Below are positions 42,094-50,698 of a stretch of 64,000 nt of DNA, piece after piece. The notes under the pieces were generated by a model. That model was not told the origin of the DNA. It searched no databases and worked only from the letters and a program-made list of their open reading frames with translations. The position numbers and the translations under genes are program-made. This stretch comes from Virgibacillus sp. NKC19-3. Its GTDB lineage: Bacteria > Bacillota > Bacilli > Bacillales > Amphibacillaceae. Position 1 is the stretch's first letter, and each line of letters begins with the position of its first letter. Where the stretch lies: assembly GCF_019837165.1 (NCBI RefSeq), contig NZ_JAGYHC010000001.1, positions 682,001-746,000 on the forward strand, read 5' to 3'.

Positions 42094-42166
42094 CAATATC
42101 ATCCTTTCTTTTGTAAAATAAATGGACGTTTTCTAAACGCTTTTTCCTTTTGACGTAAAAGCCTAT

Positions 42167-42289
42167 AACTGCGACGTAATTATTGTGTTTGCAATGACCG
42201 CCGTGTATTCCTGTAGCGGTATACAAGCACACAACCAGCATTAGAACAAGAAACTTCACCTGATAAAGAATTTTCACTACGTCGCAGTT
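42167..42289. repeat. MITE-like element with TACGTCGCAGTT ends, copy 1
   Basis: Perfect 12-bp terminal inverted repeats AACTGCGACGTA (42167-42178) and TACGTCGCAGTT (42278-42289) enclose ~100 bp without an open frame, itself partly palindromic. The 3' flank CTATCAACTG..GAAGATTT is also shared with the copy at 47555. It lies in the trpE leader between the T-box terminator and the gene. Confidence 0.75.
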
Positions 42290-42324
42290 CCTATCAACTG
42301 TGAAGATTTCATCGTTGAAAAGAA

Positions 42325-42406
42325 TAACAAAGGCGCTGGAGCCGGATGTGGCTACTTTTGGAAATCAAGTTATGCCCAAGCAAATAATTTTATAATTTCC
42401 TAGGAA
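42325..42406 (+). repeat. Dispersed repeat family A, short complete copy
   Basis: Reads AACAAAGGCGCTGGAGCC, then GGATGTGGCTACTTTTGG, TTATGCCCAAGCAAAT and TTATAATTTCCTAGG, essentially identical to the two ends of the long copy at 4615-5074. It abuts the T-box terminator's T tract (42409) in the trpE leader. Confidence 0.85.
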
Positions 42407-42409
42407 GTA

Positions 42410-42705
42410 AAAAAGTCCTCTATAAACCCATTAGGTAATGGGTTTATAGAGGACGATTGTGACCGCGGTGCCACCTCTGTTGAAAAGACATGCTTTTCAT
42501 CTTAATCGGATACGGGACTTGCCATTTTGACGGGTGCGTCTTGATAAAGTCCGATATCCTATCCGTATAACGGCGGAACTCCGTGTTTCCTTACGTCAAA
42601 AGTTCAGGAAACCTCTCATAAGTCCATTCGGCATCATTCGCGTACTGGAATCCCACCTGCACCAGCTCTCTGTAACACATAAATAGATGCTTACTACTCT
42701 TATTC
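42410..42705 (-). promoter_or_regulatory. T-box riboswitch, Trp-specific, proximal copy
   Basis: On the minus strand: AG-bulge region AGAGAGCTGGTG, a specifier loop with GAA-UGG-AC (UGG at 42626-42624, the Trp codon), the T-box core AGGTGGCACCGCGG (42476-42463), then a terminator with 16-base arms (GTCCTCTATAAACCCA) and a T run. Uncharged tRNA-Trp should base-pair with specifier and core and let transcription run into trpE. Confidence 0.93.
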
Positions 42706-42736
42706 AACGATTTACTTATATATTTTTTTAGAATAC

Positions 42737-43005
42737 AAAAAAGCCCCCATCCCAAAAAGGACGAGGGACCGTGGTACCACCTTTATTAGCTGAAGAACAG
42801 CTCACTCTTACAATATGAAGCAAATTTGCTTCATATTTGTCTCGTATAACGATGAGACTGGATCGCCAAAGCCTACTACAATAACGGTTCGGTTTGGAAG
42901 CTCCAAAGCCCATTCATCTATCTAAATCACACTGATTTGCACCACCCACCAGCTCTCTATAGTGTTTACATAGACTACTATCTTCTTCAACGCCGTCGTT
43001 CGTTT
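42737..43005 (-). promoter_or_regulatory. T-box riboswitch, Trp-specific, distal copy
   Basis: A second complete T-box upstream of the first: AGAGAGCTGGTGGG, specifier segment GAA-UGG-GC (UGG at 42912-42910), core AGGTGGTACCACGG (42782-42769) and a terminator with a TTTTTT tail (42742-42737). With two T-boxes in series, both must antiterminate for the operon to be read. The gap to the proximal copy is ~30 nt. Confidence 0.92.
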
Positions 43006-43152
43006 AAGTTATTAACATACATGATAGGGGAGACCGGATAAAAAGTCAAGGGGATTTGCGAAAAAAAATGTACTATGTTTGTGAATTTTACTTCTACATA
43101 CAGGCTGATTTATGCTATTTTAAATATATAGCGTTTTAGGAAGGATGTCAGT

Positions 43153-44256
43153 ATGAAAAAGACAAAAGTTGGAATTATATTTGGCGGAAAATCAGCTGAA
43201 CATGAAGTTTCGCTGCAGTCTGCTAAAAATATTGTAGAAGCAATTGACAGTGATAAATATGAAATTGTATTAATTGGAATTGATAAAGATGGAAAATGGC
43301 ATTTGAACGATCAATCCTCTTATTTGTTGCATGCTGAAAATCCGAAGCTGATTCAGTTAAATAAGTCGAACGATACGATCGCACTTGTCCCGGGTGAATC
43401 AACGGATCAATTAATCCATGCCAGTGATGCACTGAGCTTGGATCAACTAGACGTCGTATTTCCAATCGTCCACGGAACATTAGGGGAAGATGGAAGTCTA
43501 CAGGGAATGCTTCGTCTGGCTAATATTCCTTTTGTAGGATCAAATGTCTTAGGTTCATCCATCAGTATGGATAAAGACATCGCGAAACGATTGTTAAAAG
43601 AAGCGGGTATTCATGTAGCAAAAGGCTTTGCATATACGAGGTCGAAGCGAAATCTTATAAACTATGAGGAAGCGGTAGCGCAACTAGGAACACCAATGTT
43701 TATCAAACCCGCAAATCAAGGCTCATCTGTCGGTGTTAGCAAGGTATCCACAAGAGAGGAGTTTGAAGCAGGAATAGAGTCTGCTTTTCATTATGACCAC
43801 AAAGTTATTGTTGAAGAGAGTCTTGTTGGACGTGAAATTGAATGCTCTGTTTTAGGAAATGCTGATCCAAAAGCTTCGTTATTAGGAGAAATACTTCCTC
43901 AAACAGAATTCTATTCATATGAGTCTAAATATATTGATGAAAAGGGTGCTGACTTAGCAATCCCAGCAGATGTATCAGATGAAGTAACAAAGCGGATGCA
44001 AAAAGTTGCTGTCCATGCATTTGAAACCCTTCAATGTGAAGGCATGGCCCGGGTTGATTTTTTCTTGACCGATGATGGTGAGATCTACGTAAATGAAGTA
44101 AATACACTACCTGGTTTTACGAAAATCAGCATGTATCCAAAATTATGGGAAATAAGCGGTATCCCATACTCGGATTTAATCAGTGAATTAATCGAACTTG
44201 CTATCGAACGTCAGCGAAATGATAGTAAGCTAAAGAGCACGGTTTGGGATGATTAA
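43153..44256 (+). CDS. ddl: D-alanine--D-alanine ligase
   Basis: A 367-residue ATP-grasp enzyme that makes the D-Ala-D-Ala end of peptidoglycan precursors. FGGKSAEHEVSLQSA (N-terminus, Glu-16 region), FPIVHGTLGEDGSLQG (~96-111), GSSVGVSK (~196), EINTLPGFT-like NEVNTLPGFT (~317-326) are present. Vancomycin-type D-lactate ligases would have a different omega-loop; EFYSYESKYIDE here has the Tyr of normal D-Ala-D-Ala ligases. ATG lies after AGGAAGGATG. It has its own terminator. Confidence 0.94.
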   Translation: MKKTKVGIIFGGKSAEHEVSLQSAKNIVEAIDSDKYEIVLIGIDKDGKWHLNDQSSYLLHAENPKLIQLNKSNDTIALVPGESTDQLIHASDALSLDQLDVVFPIVHGTLGEDGSLQGMLRLANIPFVGSNVLGSSISMDKDIAKRLLKEAGIHVAKGFAYTRSKRNLINYEEAVAQLGTPMFIKPANQGSSVGVSKVSTREEFEAGIESAFHYDHKVIVEESLVGREIECSVLGNADPKASLLGEILPQTEFYSYESKYIDEKGADLAIPADVSDEVTKRMQKVAVHAFETLQCEGMARVDFFLTDDGEIYVNEVNTLPGFTKISMYPKLWEISGIPYSDLISELIELAIERQRNDSKLKSTVWDD

Positions 44257-44258
44257 AA

Positions 44259-44303
44259 ACAGTATCGAATGTGAGCGTGGGTCACATTCGATACTGTTTT
44301 TTT
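44259..44303 (+). terminator. Strong terminator of ddl
   Basis: Sixteen-base perfect arms ACAGTATCGAATGTGA (44259-44274) and its complement (44282-44297) are followed by TTTTTTTAA. Confidence 0.9.
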
Positions 44304-44346
44304 AATCTTTATAATGGGTGAATGTATCGCTGGATTTCATTTTCAC

Positions 44347-44451
44347 GAATGCTGAATCAAGTGCTGCGAATGCCGAACCAAACGGCACGAAACCTGAACC
44401 AATAGCATCGAATGCCGAACTGAACGATTCTAATGCTGAATCAAGCGACAC
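44347..44451. repeat. Degenerate 21-nt tandem repeat, 5 units
   Basis: Five contiguous 21-nt units (44347, 44368, 44389, 44410, 44431) of form GAATGC(C/T)GAA(C/T)C + ~10 variable bases. Although 21 is a multiple of three, no start or ribosome site is present and no stop-free flank exists. This is non-coding by my reading, like the arrays at 181, 56829 and 58743. Confidence 0.8.
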
Positions 44452-44603
44452 TACCCTTATAATTAACCGCGCATATCTTAAAATAAAATAAAGAAAATTT
44501 CATAAAATACTTGAAATGCGAAGAAATTAACGTAATAATAAATACGAAATCAGTTCGATAATAGCAAATATGTGAATTAATTCACAATATGGGGGAGAAA
44601 AGT

Positions 44604-45623
44604 ATGCGAGATTTTTTACAAAGAAAAGGGGTTACACTTTCGATTAGAGAATATTTGATCACTGCCTTAAGCTATATGGCTTTGGGGCTATTTTCATCAC
44701 TTATTATTGGACTTATTATTAAAACAATCGGTGAGCAGGTAACATTTTTAGCCTTTTTTGTTGAAATGGGAACGTTTGCCATGGATCCTAAAATTATGGG
44801 TGGAGCCATTGGGGTTGCGATAGCGTATGGACTAAAAGCACCGCCCTTGGTATTGTTTTCAGTGTTATTTGCAGGGGCATTTGGATCGGAATTAGGTGGG
44901 CCTGCCGGTAGCTATATCACTGCCTTATTTGCAACGGAAATAGGAAAGTTAGTGTATAAGGAAACACGTATAGACATTATCGTTACCCCTTTTGTAACGA
45001 TATTCATAGGTTTTACAGTAGGGAAGTTTATTGGCCCGCCGATAGATTCGTTTATGGTTGGCTTTGGTGAGATCATTAACTGGTCGACCACGCAGCAGCC
45101 ATTTATCATGGGAATTCTAGTAGCTGTCCTTATGGGCTGGGCGTTAACAGCACCAATATCCGCGTTGGCTATCTCTATGATGCTATCCTTAGATGGACTT
45201 GCCGCCGGTGCAGCTACGATTGGATGTGCTGCTCAAATGATAGGATTTGCTGTGTCGAGTTATCGGGATAATGGATTTGGGGGATTGTTAGCGCAAGGAA
45301 TAGGAACATCGATGTTACAGGTTGCAAATATATTAAAAAAACCGATCATTATCCTACCTCCAACCATTGCTGGAGCGGCTTTGGCACCGATTGCTACGGT
45401 ATGGTTTGGTTTAACAAATAATGCATCAGGAGCAGGAATGGGAACGAGTGGCCTGGTAGGTCAGATTATGACCTTTGAATCCATGGGTGTTTCCATGCAT
45501 ATTTTTTGGAGTGTTTTACTTTTGCATGTTATTGCTCCGGCTATTATTAGTTTGGCGATTTCTGAATGGTTTCGGATAAAAGGATGGATTAAAGCGGGAG
45601 ACATGAAGATAAGGTATGAATAA
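44604..45623 (+). CDS. PfoR-like membrane protein (PTS EIIC-type fold)
   Basis: A 339-residue protein with about 9-10 membrane segments, rich in Gly/Ala (GSELGGPAGSYITALFATEIG; MGWALTAPISALAI; GAGMGTSGLVGQI). It matches the PfoR/PTS_EIIC_2 group, once described as a regulator of perfringolysin in Clostridium and now regarded as a transporter-like protein of unclear substrate. No PTS EIIA/EIIB domains are present or adjacent. ATG 44604 lies behind GGGGGAG; ATG 44589 overlaps that site. Monocistronic. Confidence 0.82.
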   Translation: MRDFLQRKGVTLSIREYLITALSYMALGLFSSLIIGLIIKTIGEQVTFLAFFVEMGTFAMDPKIMGGAIGVAIAYGLKAPPLVLFSVLFAGAFGSELGGPAGSYITALFATEIGKLVYKETRIDIIVTPFVTIFIGFTVGKFIGPPIDSFMVGFGEIINWSTTQQPFIMGILVAVLMGWALTAPISALAISMMLSLDGLAAGAATIGCAAQMIGFAVSSYRDNGFGGLLAQGIGTSMLQVANILKKPIIILPPTIAGAALAPIATVWFGLTNNASGAGMGTSGLVGQIMTFESMGVSMHIFWSVLLLHVIAPAIISLAISEWFRIKGWIKAGDMKIRYE

Positions 45624-45813
45624 AACATTGTTATAAGCATTTAGCGTTGATGCTCTTGCCTGAGAGGGATTCGACTATGTGATATAAATATATGTAATGC
45701 ATGTCGTGTCACGAATTTGTTACAATTAAGTTAGGGAATGTGTGGTATATCACGTCCTCCGATATATATAGGTCTTAGGATTAAATGGGAAAGGTTTTAG
45801 GAGGATGATGTCC

Positions 45814-46266
45814 ATGACATTTTACGAGCTACTTTTATTTGTTCATATTTTCTCCGCGATTTTAGGTATGGGGCCTGGGTTTGTCATGACTAATATTGCA
45901 ACAAGAGCGACAAACATGACTGAATTAAAACATGCGTATAGCATTCGAAGTCGATTGCATACCTTTGTTATGGTTGGCGGCACGCTGTTACTTATCACTG
46001 GTTTATGGATGGGATTTATACATCCCTATTTATTTACGACAGGGTGGTTCGTGGTAAGTCTGATATTGTATTTAATTGCCCTAGCGTTCGGCCCGTTCGT
46101 TTTATCTCCCAGGTCTAAGCCCATTAAAGTATTGTTGAAAACACATAAGGGGGAAGATATTCCAGAAGAATATGATGCACTAGCAAAGAAATTATTCCTT
46201 TATGAGCGGATCGAGAACGGCCTGTTTGTAATTATCATTGCGTTGATGATATGGAAACCTTTTTAA
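45814..46266 (+). CDS. DUF2269 family membrane protein
   Basis: A 150-residue protein with four membrane helices (about 5-25, 47-68, 75-98 and 127-147), starting TFYELLLFVHIFSAILGMGPG. The HIFSAILG..GP segment with its His is characteristic of DUF2269, membrane proteins of unknown role that recall cytochrome b561-like helix bundles. ATG 45814 is 9 nt after AGGAGG; ATG 45805 overlaps it. The 190-nt gap upstream holds only promoter-like AT-rich sequence. Confidence 0.8.
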   Translation: MTFYELLLFVHIFSAILGMGPGFVMTNIATRATNMTELKHAYSIRSRLHTFVMVGGTLLLITGLWMGFIHPYLFTTGWFVVSLILYLIALAFGPFVLSPRSKPIKVLLKTHKGEDIPEEYDALAKKLFLYERIENGLFVIIIALMIWKPF

Positions 46267-46400
46267 AAAAATTAGCACATCCGCATGGGTTGGACGTGTT
46301 GTTGGTGTTTGAAAAAACGAGTAAAAGGAAAAAGCCTTGCAAAGGGATATAGAAAATGATATAGTCATTAAAATTAATTTTAGAAAGGAGCGGAAAATGC

Positions 46401-46946
46401 ATGAGACATGTAACCTTGGAACAAATATTTACACATCCTATAACGCAGAAATATTTGGGGCGGTCTGGTGTGGCACACGCTATTGCAGTAGCTGAATATG
46501 CGTATATATTTGCCAAACGATTTGATATAAATACGGATGATGCCACAAAAGCTGCATTGCTACATGATGTCGGCCATTACACATGGTATCGTGATGGAGA
46601 GTGGGATTATGACCTGTATAAAGAGAATGATATTCATGCGATCAAGGGTGCAAGTCGAGCGCATAAGCTACTGATTCGGATTGGGGAAGATCGCCATAAG
46701 GCAAAGGAAATTGCGGTTGCGATTTTACTGCATACCGACTCGTATTTACCAGAAGGCGAGCTCAAATTAAAGCCACTGCAACAAATTGTCGCACTTGCTG
46801 ATGAAGCGGATGAGGAAAATGGTGGAAATCATCATTATAAAGTAATCGACGACCAAGTGGCATTAGAACGCATTCGTGCGTTGGATATACAAATAGAACA
46901 GGAAGAGACCCCCTCAAATGGCAAACAATCGAGAAAAGTTGTATAA
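46401..46946 (+). CDS. HD-domain phosphohydrolase, YqeK-like
   Basis: A 181-residue HD-superfamily protein with the metal ligands H...HD...D: VAHAIAVAEYAYIFA (His ~26), LLHDVGHY (HD ~55), then HAIKGASRA and LLHTDSYLP (~110), the order found in YqeK-like Ap4A/dinucleotide or nucleotide phosphohydrolases. The exact substrate is unknown. ATG is 7 nt after GAAAGGAGCGG. The C-terminal ~20 residues are hydrophilic. Confidence 0.82.
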   Translation: MRHVTLEQIFTHPITQKYLGRSGVAHAIAVAEYAYIFAKRFDINTDDATKAALLHDVGHYTWYRDGEWDYDLYKENDIHAIKGASRAHKLLIRIGEDRHKAKEIAVAILLHTDSYLPEGELKLKPLQQIVALADEADEENGGNHHYKVIDDQVALERIRALDIQIEQEETPSNGKQSRKVV

Positions 46947-47046
46947 GCCATTTCCTTCTCGCTTAACCCTCTTTTCATTTTTCCTCGAAAATTGTTATTC
47001 CTTTAGATAGGTGAACATGATAGAAACATATGGGGTGGGTATACAG

Positions 47047-47496
47047 ATGAAAACATGGTCGCATGATACAGAAATAAATGCTCCAATTGAACGAATCTGG
47101 ACATTATTTACCGGATCGGTGGAAGATATGCAAAAGGTTTTGCCTGGTTTAATGGAAAACGAGCCCATTACCGAAATAAAAAAGGGCAAAGGCAGCGTCC
47201 ACAGGCAAAAATACCAAGGGAATAAAGGTGTACAGGAATATGATGTGGAAACATTAGCATATGTGGACAACCCTGAATATAAACAGGTAAAAGAAACCTT
47301 TTCCCTAGCGAATACGTTTGAAATCACCACAGAATACGAGCTAAAACAAATCGATGACCATACAACCTATTTCTCCTATACGACCACCAATAAGCCCCTA
47401 AGCTGGATGTTGAAACTGTTGATGATATTTGTAAGCAATAAAGTCGTCGTTCAATTTGTTGACCGCGTCAAACGCGTTGCGGAATCCGAGGGGTAA
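47047..47496 (+). CDS. SRPBCC/polyketide cyclase-like protein
   Basis: A 149-residue protein with the START/SRPBCC layout: an N-terminal strand-helix WSHDTEINAPIERIWTLFTG, strands in the middle (GSVHRQKYQGNKGVQEYDVE, YELKQIDDHTTYFSYTTT) and a long C-terminal helix. Such proteins bind hydrophobic ligands or stabilise others; the ligand is unknown. ATG 47047 follows GGGGTGGG by ~7 nt. Extending the frame to 47011 adds residues that do not fit the fold. Confidence 0.72.
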   Translation: MKTWSHDTEINAPIERIWTLFTGSVEDMQKVLPGLMENEPITEIKKGKGSVHRQKYQGNKGVQEYDVETLAYVDNPEYKQVKETFSLANTFEITTEYELKQIDDHTTYFSYTTTNKPLSWMLKLLMIFVSNKVVVQFVDRVKRVAESEG

Positions 47497-47554
47497 ATTT
47501 ACATTGGTAAAGATTGTTTTCTAAAGGATTATTGCTTTTGTCACAGAAGATAAA

Positions 47555-47939
47555 AACTGCGACGTAAGTGGTTGTTGATTTCCGCTACGAAACGTTGCGC
47601 GCTTTAGGGCACGGATTCACCCTCTTCGCGGAAGACCATCGCTGCTCAGGACTGGACACGTTGTTCTGAGCAGGAGTCGACGGTTTTTCGCTCTAGATAC
47701 CTGTTGCTTCTTTTAAAAACACATCATCAGTGAAGCCCCCGCGGGAGGAAAAGTCTAGGTAAGACTCCGTAGTGCGCTAGCAATCTTTTTGGCAAGGAAG
47801 GATGCTCTCTCGAAATTACTTGCAACACGATGAGCACAAGGGAGCTTACCAGCTGCCCTATAGGGTACGCGAAATATATTTCCGTAGCACAATTCCTGCT
47901 CCCAGCCAGTGTTTGCAAAACTGTCACTACGCCGCAGTT
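47555..47939. repeat. MITE-like element with TACGTCGCAGTT ends, copy 2 (long form)
   Basis: Starts AACTGCGACGTA (47555-47566) and ends TACGCCGCAGTT (47928-47939), the terminal inverted repeats of copy 1 at 42167 with one mismatch. The ~360 bp inside include GC-rich stretches (CCCGCGGGAGGAAAAG, AGCTGCCCTATAGGG) like those at 14228-14380 but no gene. The gene-free stretch 47497-48016 holds nothing else I can support. Confidence 0.7.
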
Positions 47940-48016
47940 TCCATCAACGGGAAGATTTAAAAGTAACCATACATACGAAAGGCGTATTGTTTAGCCAGCT
48001 TAGGAGCAGGTTTTTA

Positions 48017-49036
48017 TTACTCCTCATCCAAGTACGCTTCCAGCGTGATTTCTTGGGACATGATTTCCTGGGCTGGCTTTTCACCAACATATCGCAGGTG
48101 CCATGGCTCATATTGATACTCCGTAATCTCTTCTTGTCCTTCGAGGTATCGAATAATAAATCCATAGTCAGCTGCATGTTCCGCTACCCATTTTCCCTCA
48201 TCGGTCTCACCGAATTCAGTAGTTAGCTCATTGTTTATACTAGGGGTTGTAACATCCATGGTTAAACCTGTCTGATGCTCACTTTGCCCAGGTTGAGCGC
48301 TAAATTGGTTTGCGGCTTCTTCTCCGTGCTCATTAGCATTTGATGCAAAAATAGCCTCTTGTCGCTCGTAGGAACGGTACCCGGATTGTGCAACTAAATC
48401 AAGTCCAGCTTCATCCGCTGCTTGGAATAAATCTTCCAAAGCATCGGAAGCTACTTCTCGCATTTGCTTTTTTGGTAAATCCTCCGTAAATGGAAACGGG
48501 ATGTCCGGCACTACCAGATCATCTGGATCGTAATCGGATGGCAGGGTGTTCTGCTTGTTTACTAATGCTAATTGATCATATGGGTTAGCGACTACGTTTG
48601 CTTCTTCATCTGATGTGCTAGCTTCTACTTCTTGCGGGAGCCCTGCGCCTACATCGATTTCATCTCCTGCGGCAAGCACATCTTCCAACGCTTTTTTCGT
48701 TTCTTCATTATACGCACCAATTGCCTGTAAATTTTCCTGTTGTAATTGAAAATCGGTCACTGCCCAGGTCGTAGCCTCATCAAAATTCCCATTTAGCTTT
48801 AAGGAATAGCCAATCTCATTTAAACCTTCCTGCAATGTTTGCACCGCTTCTCCTTGATCCATTTTGTTTAGCTCTTCCTCAGGAAGTTCGTTGATTCCTT
48901 CTTCGGTTTCAGATTCAGAAGACTGCTGAGCTTCATTACTAGCGTCATTACCATTCGTGTTTTCGCTATTACAAGCTGTGATGAAAAATAATAGACTTAA
49001 CATTACAATGGATAATACTGTGCGCTTTTTAAACAT
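48017..49036 (-). CDS. VanY-type D-Ala-D-Ala carboxypeptidase lipoprotein
   Basis: A 339-residue lipoprotein: the signal ends at FITAC (Cys ~19). An Asp/Glu-rich linker is followed by a peptidoglycan-binding helix bundle (~55-105, AVQTLQEGLNEIGYSLKLNGNFDEAT) and a LAS-family metallopeptidase domain (~150-330). SEHQTGLTMDV holds the first zinc His and Asp, EPWHLRYVG the last His. It should trim D-Ala-D-Ala ends of peptidoglycan outside the cell. ATG 49036 fits GGGAGAG 6 nt upstream. Vancomycin resistance is not implied: no vanHAX genes are here. Confidence 0.9.
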   Translation of the reverse strand: MFKKRTVLSIVMLSLLFFITACNSENTNGNDASNEAQQSSESETEEGINELPEEELNKMDQGEAVQTLQEGLNEIGYSLKLNGNFDEATTWAVTDFQLQQENLQAIGAYNEETKKALEDVLAAGDEIDVGAGLPQEVEASTSDEEANVVANPYDQLALVNKQNTLPSDYDPDDLVVPDIPFPFTEDLPKKQMREVASDALEDLFQAADEAGLDLVAQSGYRSYERQEAIFASNANEHGEEAANQFSAQPGQSEHQTGLTMDVTTPSINNELTTEFGETDEGKWVAEHAADYGFIIRYLEGQEEITEYQYEPWHLRYVGEKPAQEIMSQEITLEAYLDEE

Positions 49037-49165
49037 ACTGATTCTCTCCCCGTGCATTTCTTTTCTAAACAGGTTTTATTTTCTCATAGAACAGATGCAA
49101 TGAGCAATATAAATTTTTCGCAAAAAAGAAGGGACATTCATGAAGTTGACTCTGGTCTTTCTTTT

Positions 49166-50395
49166 TTACCTCGATTCAAATAGTTTACAGATCTCCACGA
49201 TGACATTTGTTGCTTTTTCCATATTATCAACAGAAATATATTCATATTTGCCGTGGAAATTCTCTCCTCCTGTAAAGATATTTGGTGTAGGCAATCCCTT
49301 ATACGAAAGTTGTGAACCATCAGTTCCGCCGCGGACAGGTTTTACTAGTGGTTGAACATCAAGGTTTTCCATTGCTTGATGGGCGATATTCACGATTTCC
49401 TTCACAGGTTCGATTTTCTCACGCATGTTGTAGTATTGATCAGTCATTTGCAACTCGACATTTGCTTCCCCGCACATCTCTTTCATTTCGTTGACGAATT
49501 TTTCAAATATAGCTTTTCGTGCGGCAAAGTTTTCTTTATCAAAATCACGAATAATATAAGTCACTTGTGTATTTTCCACATCACCATTTATAGAGATCAG
49601 GTGGTAAAATCCTTCGTATTTCTCTGTATGTTCGGGCGCCTCCTTCTCTGGAAACTTCCCGATAAATGCAGCGGCCATTTTCCCAGCGTTGATCATTTTA
49701 TGTTTCGCTGTACCAGGGTGAACACTGTTTCCTTTGAAAGTCACCTTGGCAGCGGCTGCGTTGAAGCTTTCATATTGCAATTCTCCTAGTGGACCGCCGT
49801 CAATGGTATAGGCATAGGCTGCATCGAAGCGATTGACATCAAATTTATGCGGCCCGCGACCGATTTCTTCATCCGGGGTAAAAGCAACACGGATCCGGCC
49901 ATGTTTGATTTGGGGATGTTGGATGAGATAATCCATTGCGGTCATGATTTCGGTGATGCCTGCTTTGTCGTCAGCTCCAAGAAGTGTTGTGCCATCGGTA
50001 GTGATCAGGGTATTTCCCTTATAGCTGGGAAGTTCCGGGAATTCCTTTGCTGACAAAACAACTTGTAAATCTTCATGAAGCGTAATATCCGTTCCATCAA
50101 AATTTTCAACGACTTGTGGATTAACATTTTTACCGGTGAAGTCTGTTGCCGTGTCTACATGTGCCATAAATCCGATCGTTGGTACTTCCTTTTGGGTGTT
50201 GGAAGGCAGTGTTGCCATCACATATCCGTTTTCATCAACGGACACGTCCTCCATACCGATTTCCTTTAATTCATCTACCAATTTATTTGCCAAATCAAAC
50301 TGGCCAGGAGTCGAAGGGGTATCCTGATTAGTGTCATCTGATTGCGTGTCTATTTTTGCATATGTTGTAAAGCGCTTGATAATTTCTTCCTTCAT
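49166..50395 (-). CDS. pepT: Peptidase T (tripeptide aminopeptidase)
   Basis: A 409-residue zinc exopeptidase (M20 family) that releases the N-terminal residue of tripeptides in the cytoplasm. Zinc sites: [14 protein letters not shown] (~76, His and Asp), GADDKAG (~140), TPDEEIGRG (~173, catalytic Glu). [13 protein letters not shown] and [17 protein letters not shown] mark the C-terminal lobe. Length and all motifs are normal. ATG follows AGGAGATGACC. Monocistronic; the 300-nt region ahead (50396-50698) has no gene I can defend. Confidence 0.94.
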   Translation of the reverse strand: MKEEIIKRFTTYAKIDTQSDDTNQDTPSTPGQFDLANKLVDELKEIGMEDVSVDENGYVMATLPSNTQKEVPTIGFMAHVDTATDFTGKNVNPQVVENFDGTDITLHEDLQVVLSAKEFPELPSYKGNTLITTDGTTLLGADDKAGITEIMTAMDYLIQHPQIKHGRIRVAFTPDEEIGRGPHKFDVNRFDAAYAYTIDGGPLGELQYESFNAAAAKVTFKGNSVHPGTAKHKMINAGKMAAAFIGKFPEKEAPEHTEKYEGFYHLISINGDVENTQVTYIIRDFDKENFAARKAIFEKFVNEMKEMCGEANVELQMTDQYYNMREKIEPVKEIVNIAHQAMENLDVQPLVKPVRGGTDGSQLSYKGLPTPNIFTGGENFHGKYEYISVDNMEKATNVIVEICKLFESR

Positions 50396-50698
50396 TATCT
50401 GGTCATCTCCTTATGTTTATTTCTTTTATAGTACCATAATATGTATAGATCATAAGGGATAAATACTTTTTGTGGGTTATGTGCTTGGAGAATCCCTATT
50501 GGATGACACGGAAGAGGTAGCTTATGTCTGATAAAAGAATGGAAAGATGGGGCTGTTACAAATGCCTTTCATCAGTTAAAATTAAAAGTAATTACAAAAA
50601 ACAGAGCAGGCATAAAATGAAACGAAAAAGCTGGTTTCAACATAAAAGGTGCAAAAGGGTTTTGTTGTACGTATTACAAGAATACTGGAGGGATACCA

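Noticed and set aside
45640-45810. Possible riboswitch-like region before the DUF2269 gene (GCTCTTGCCTGAGAGGG)
   Set aside because: Only a short suggestive string; no second conserved block or terminator could be found.
48017-49036. VanY-type peptidase as a vancomycin-resistance gene
   Set aside because: Fused peptidoglycan-binding domain and absence of vanHAX/vanRS nearby fit a housekeeping D-Ala-D-Ala carboxypeptidase.
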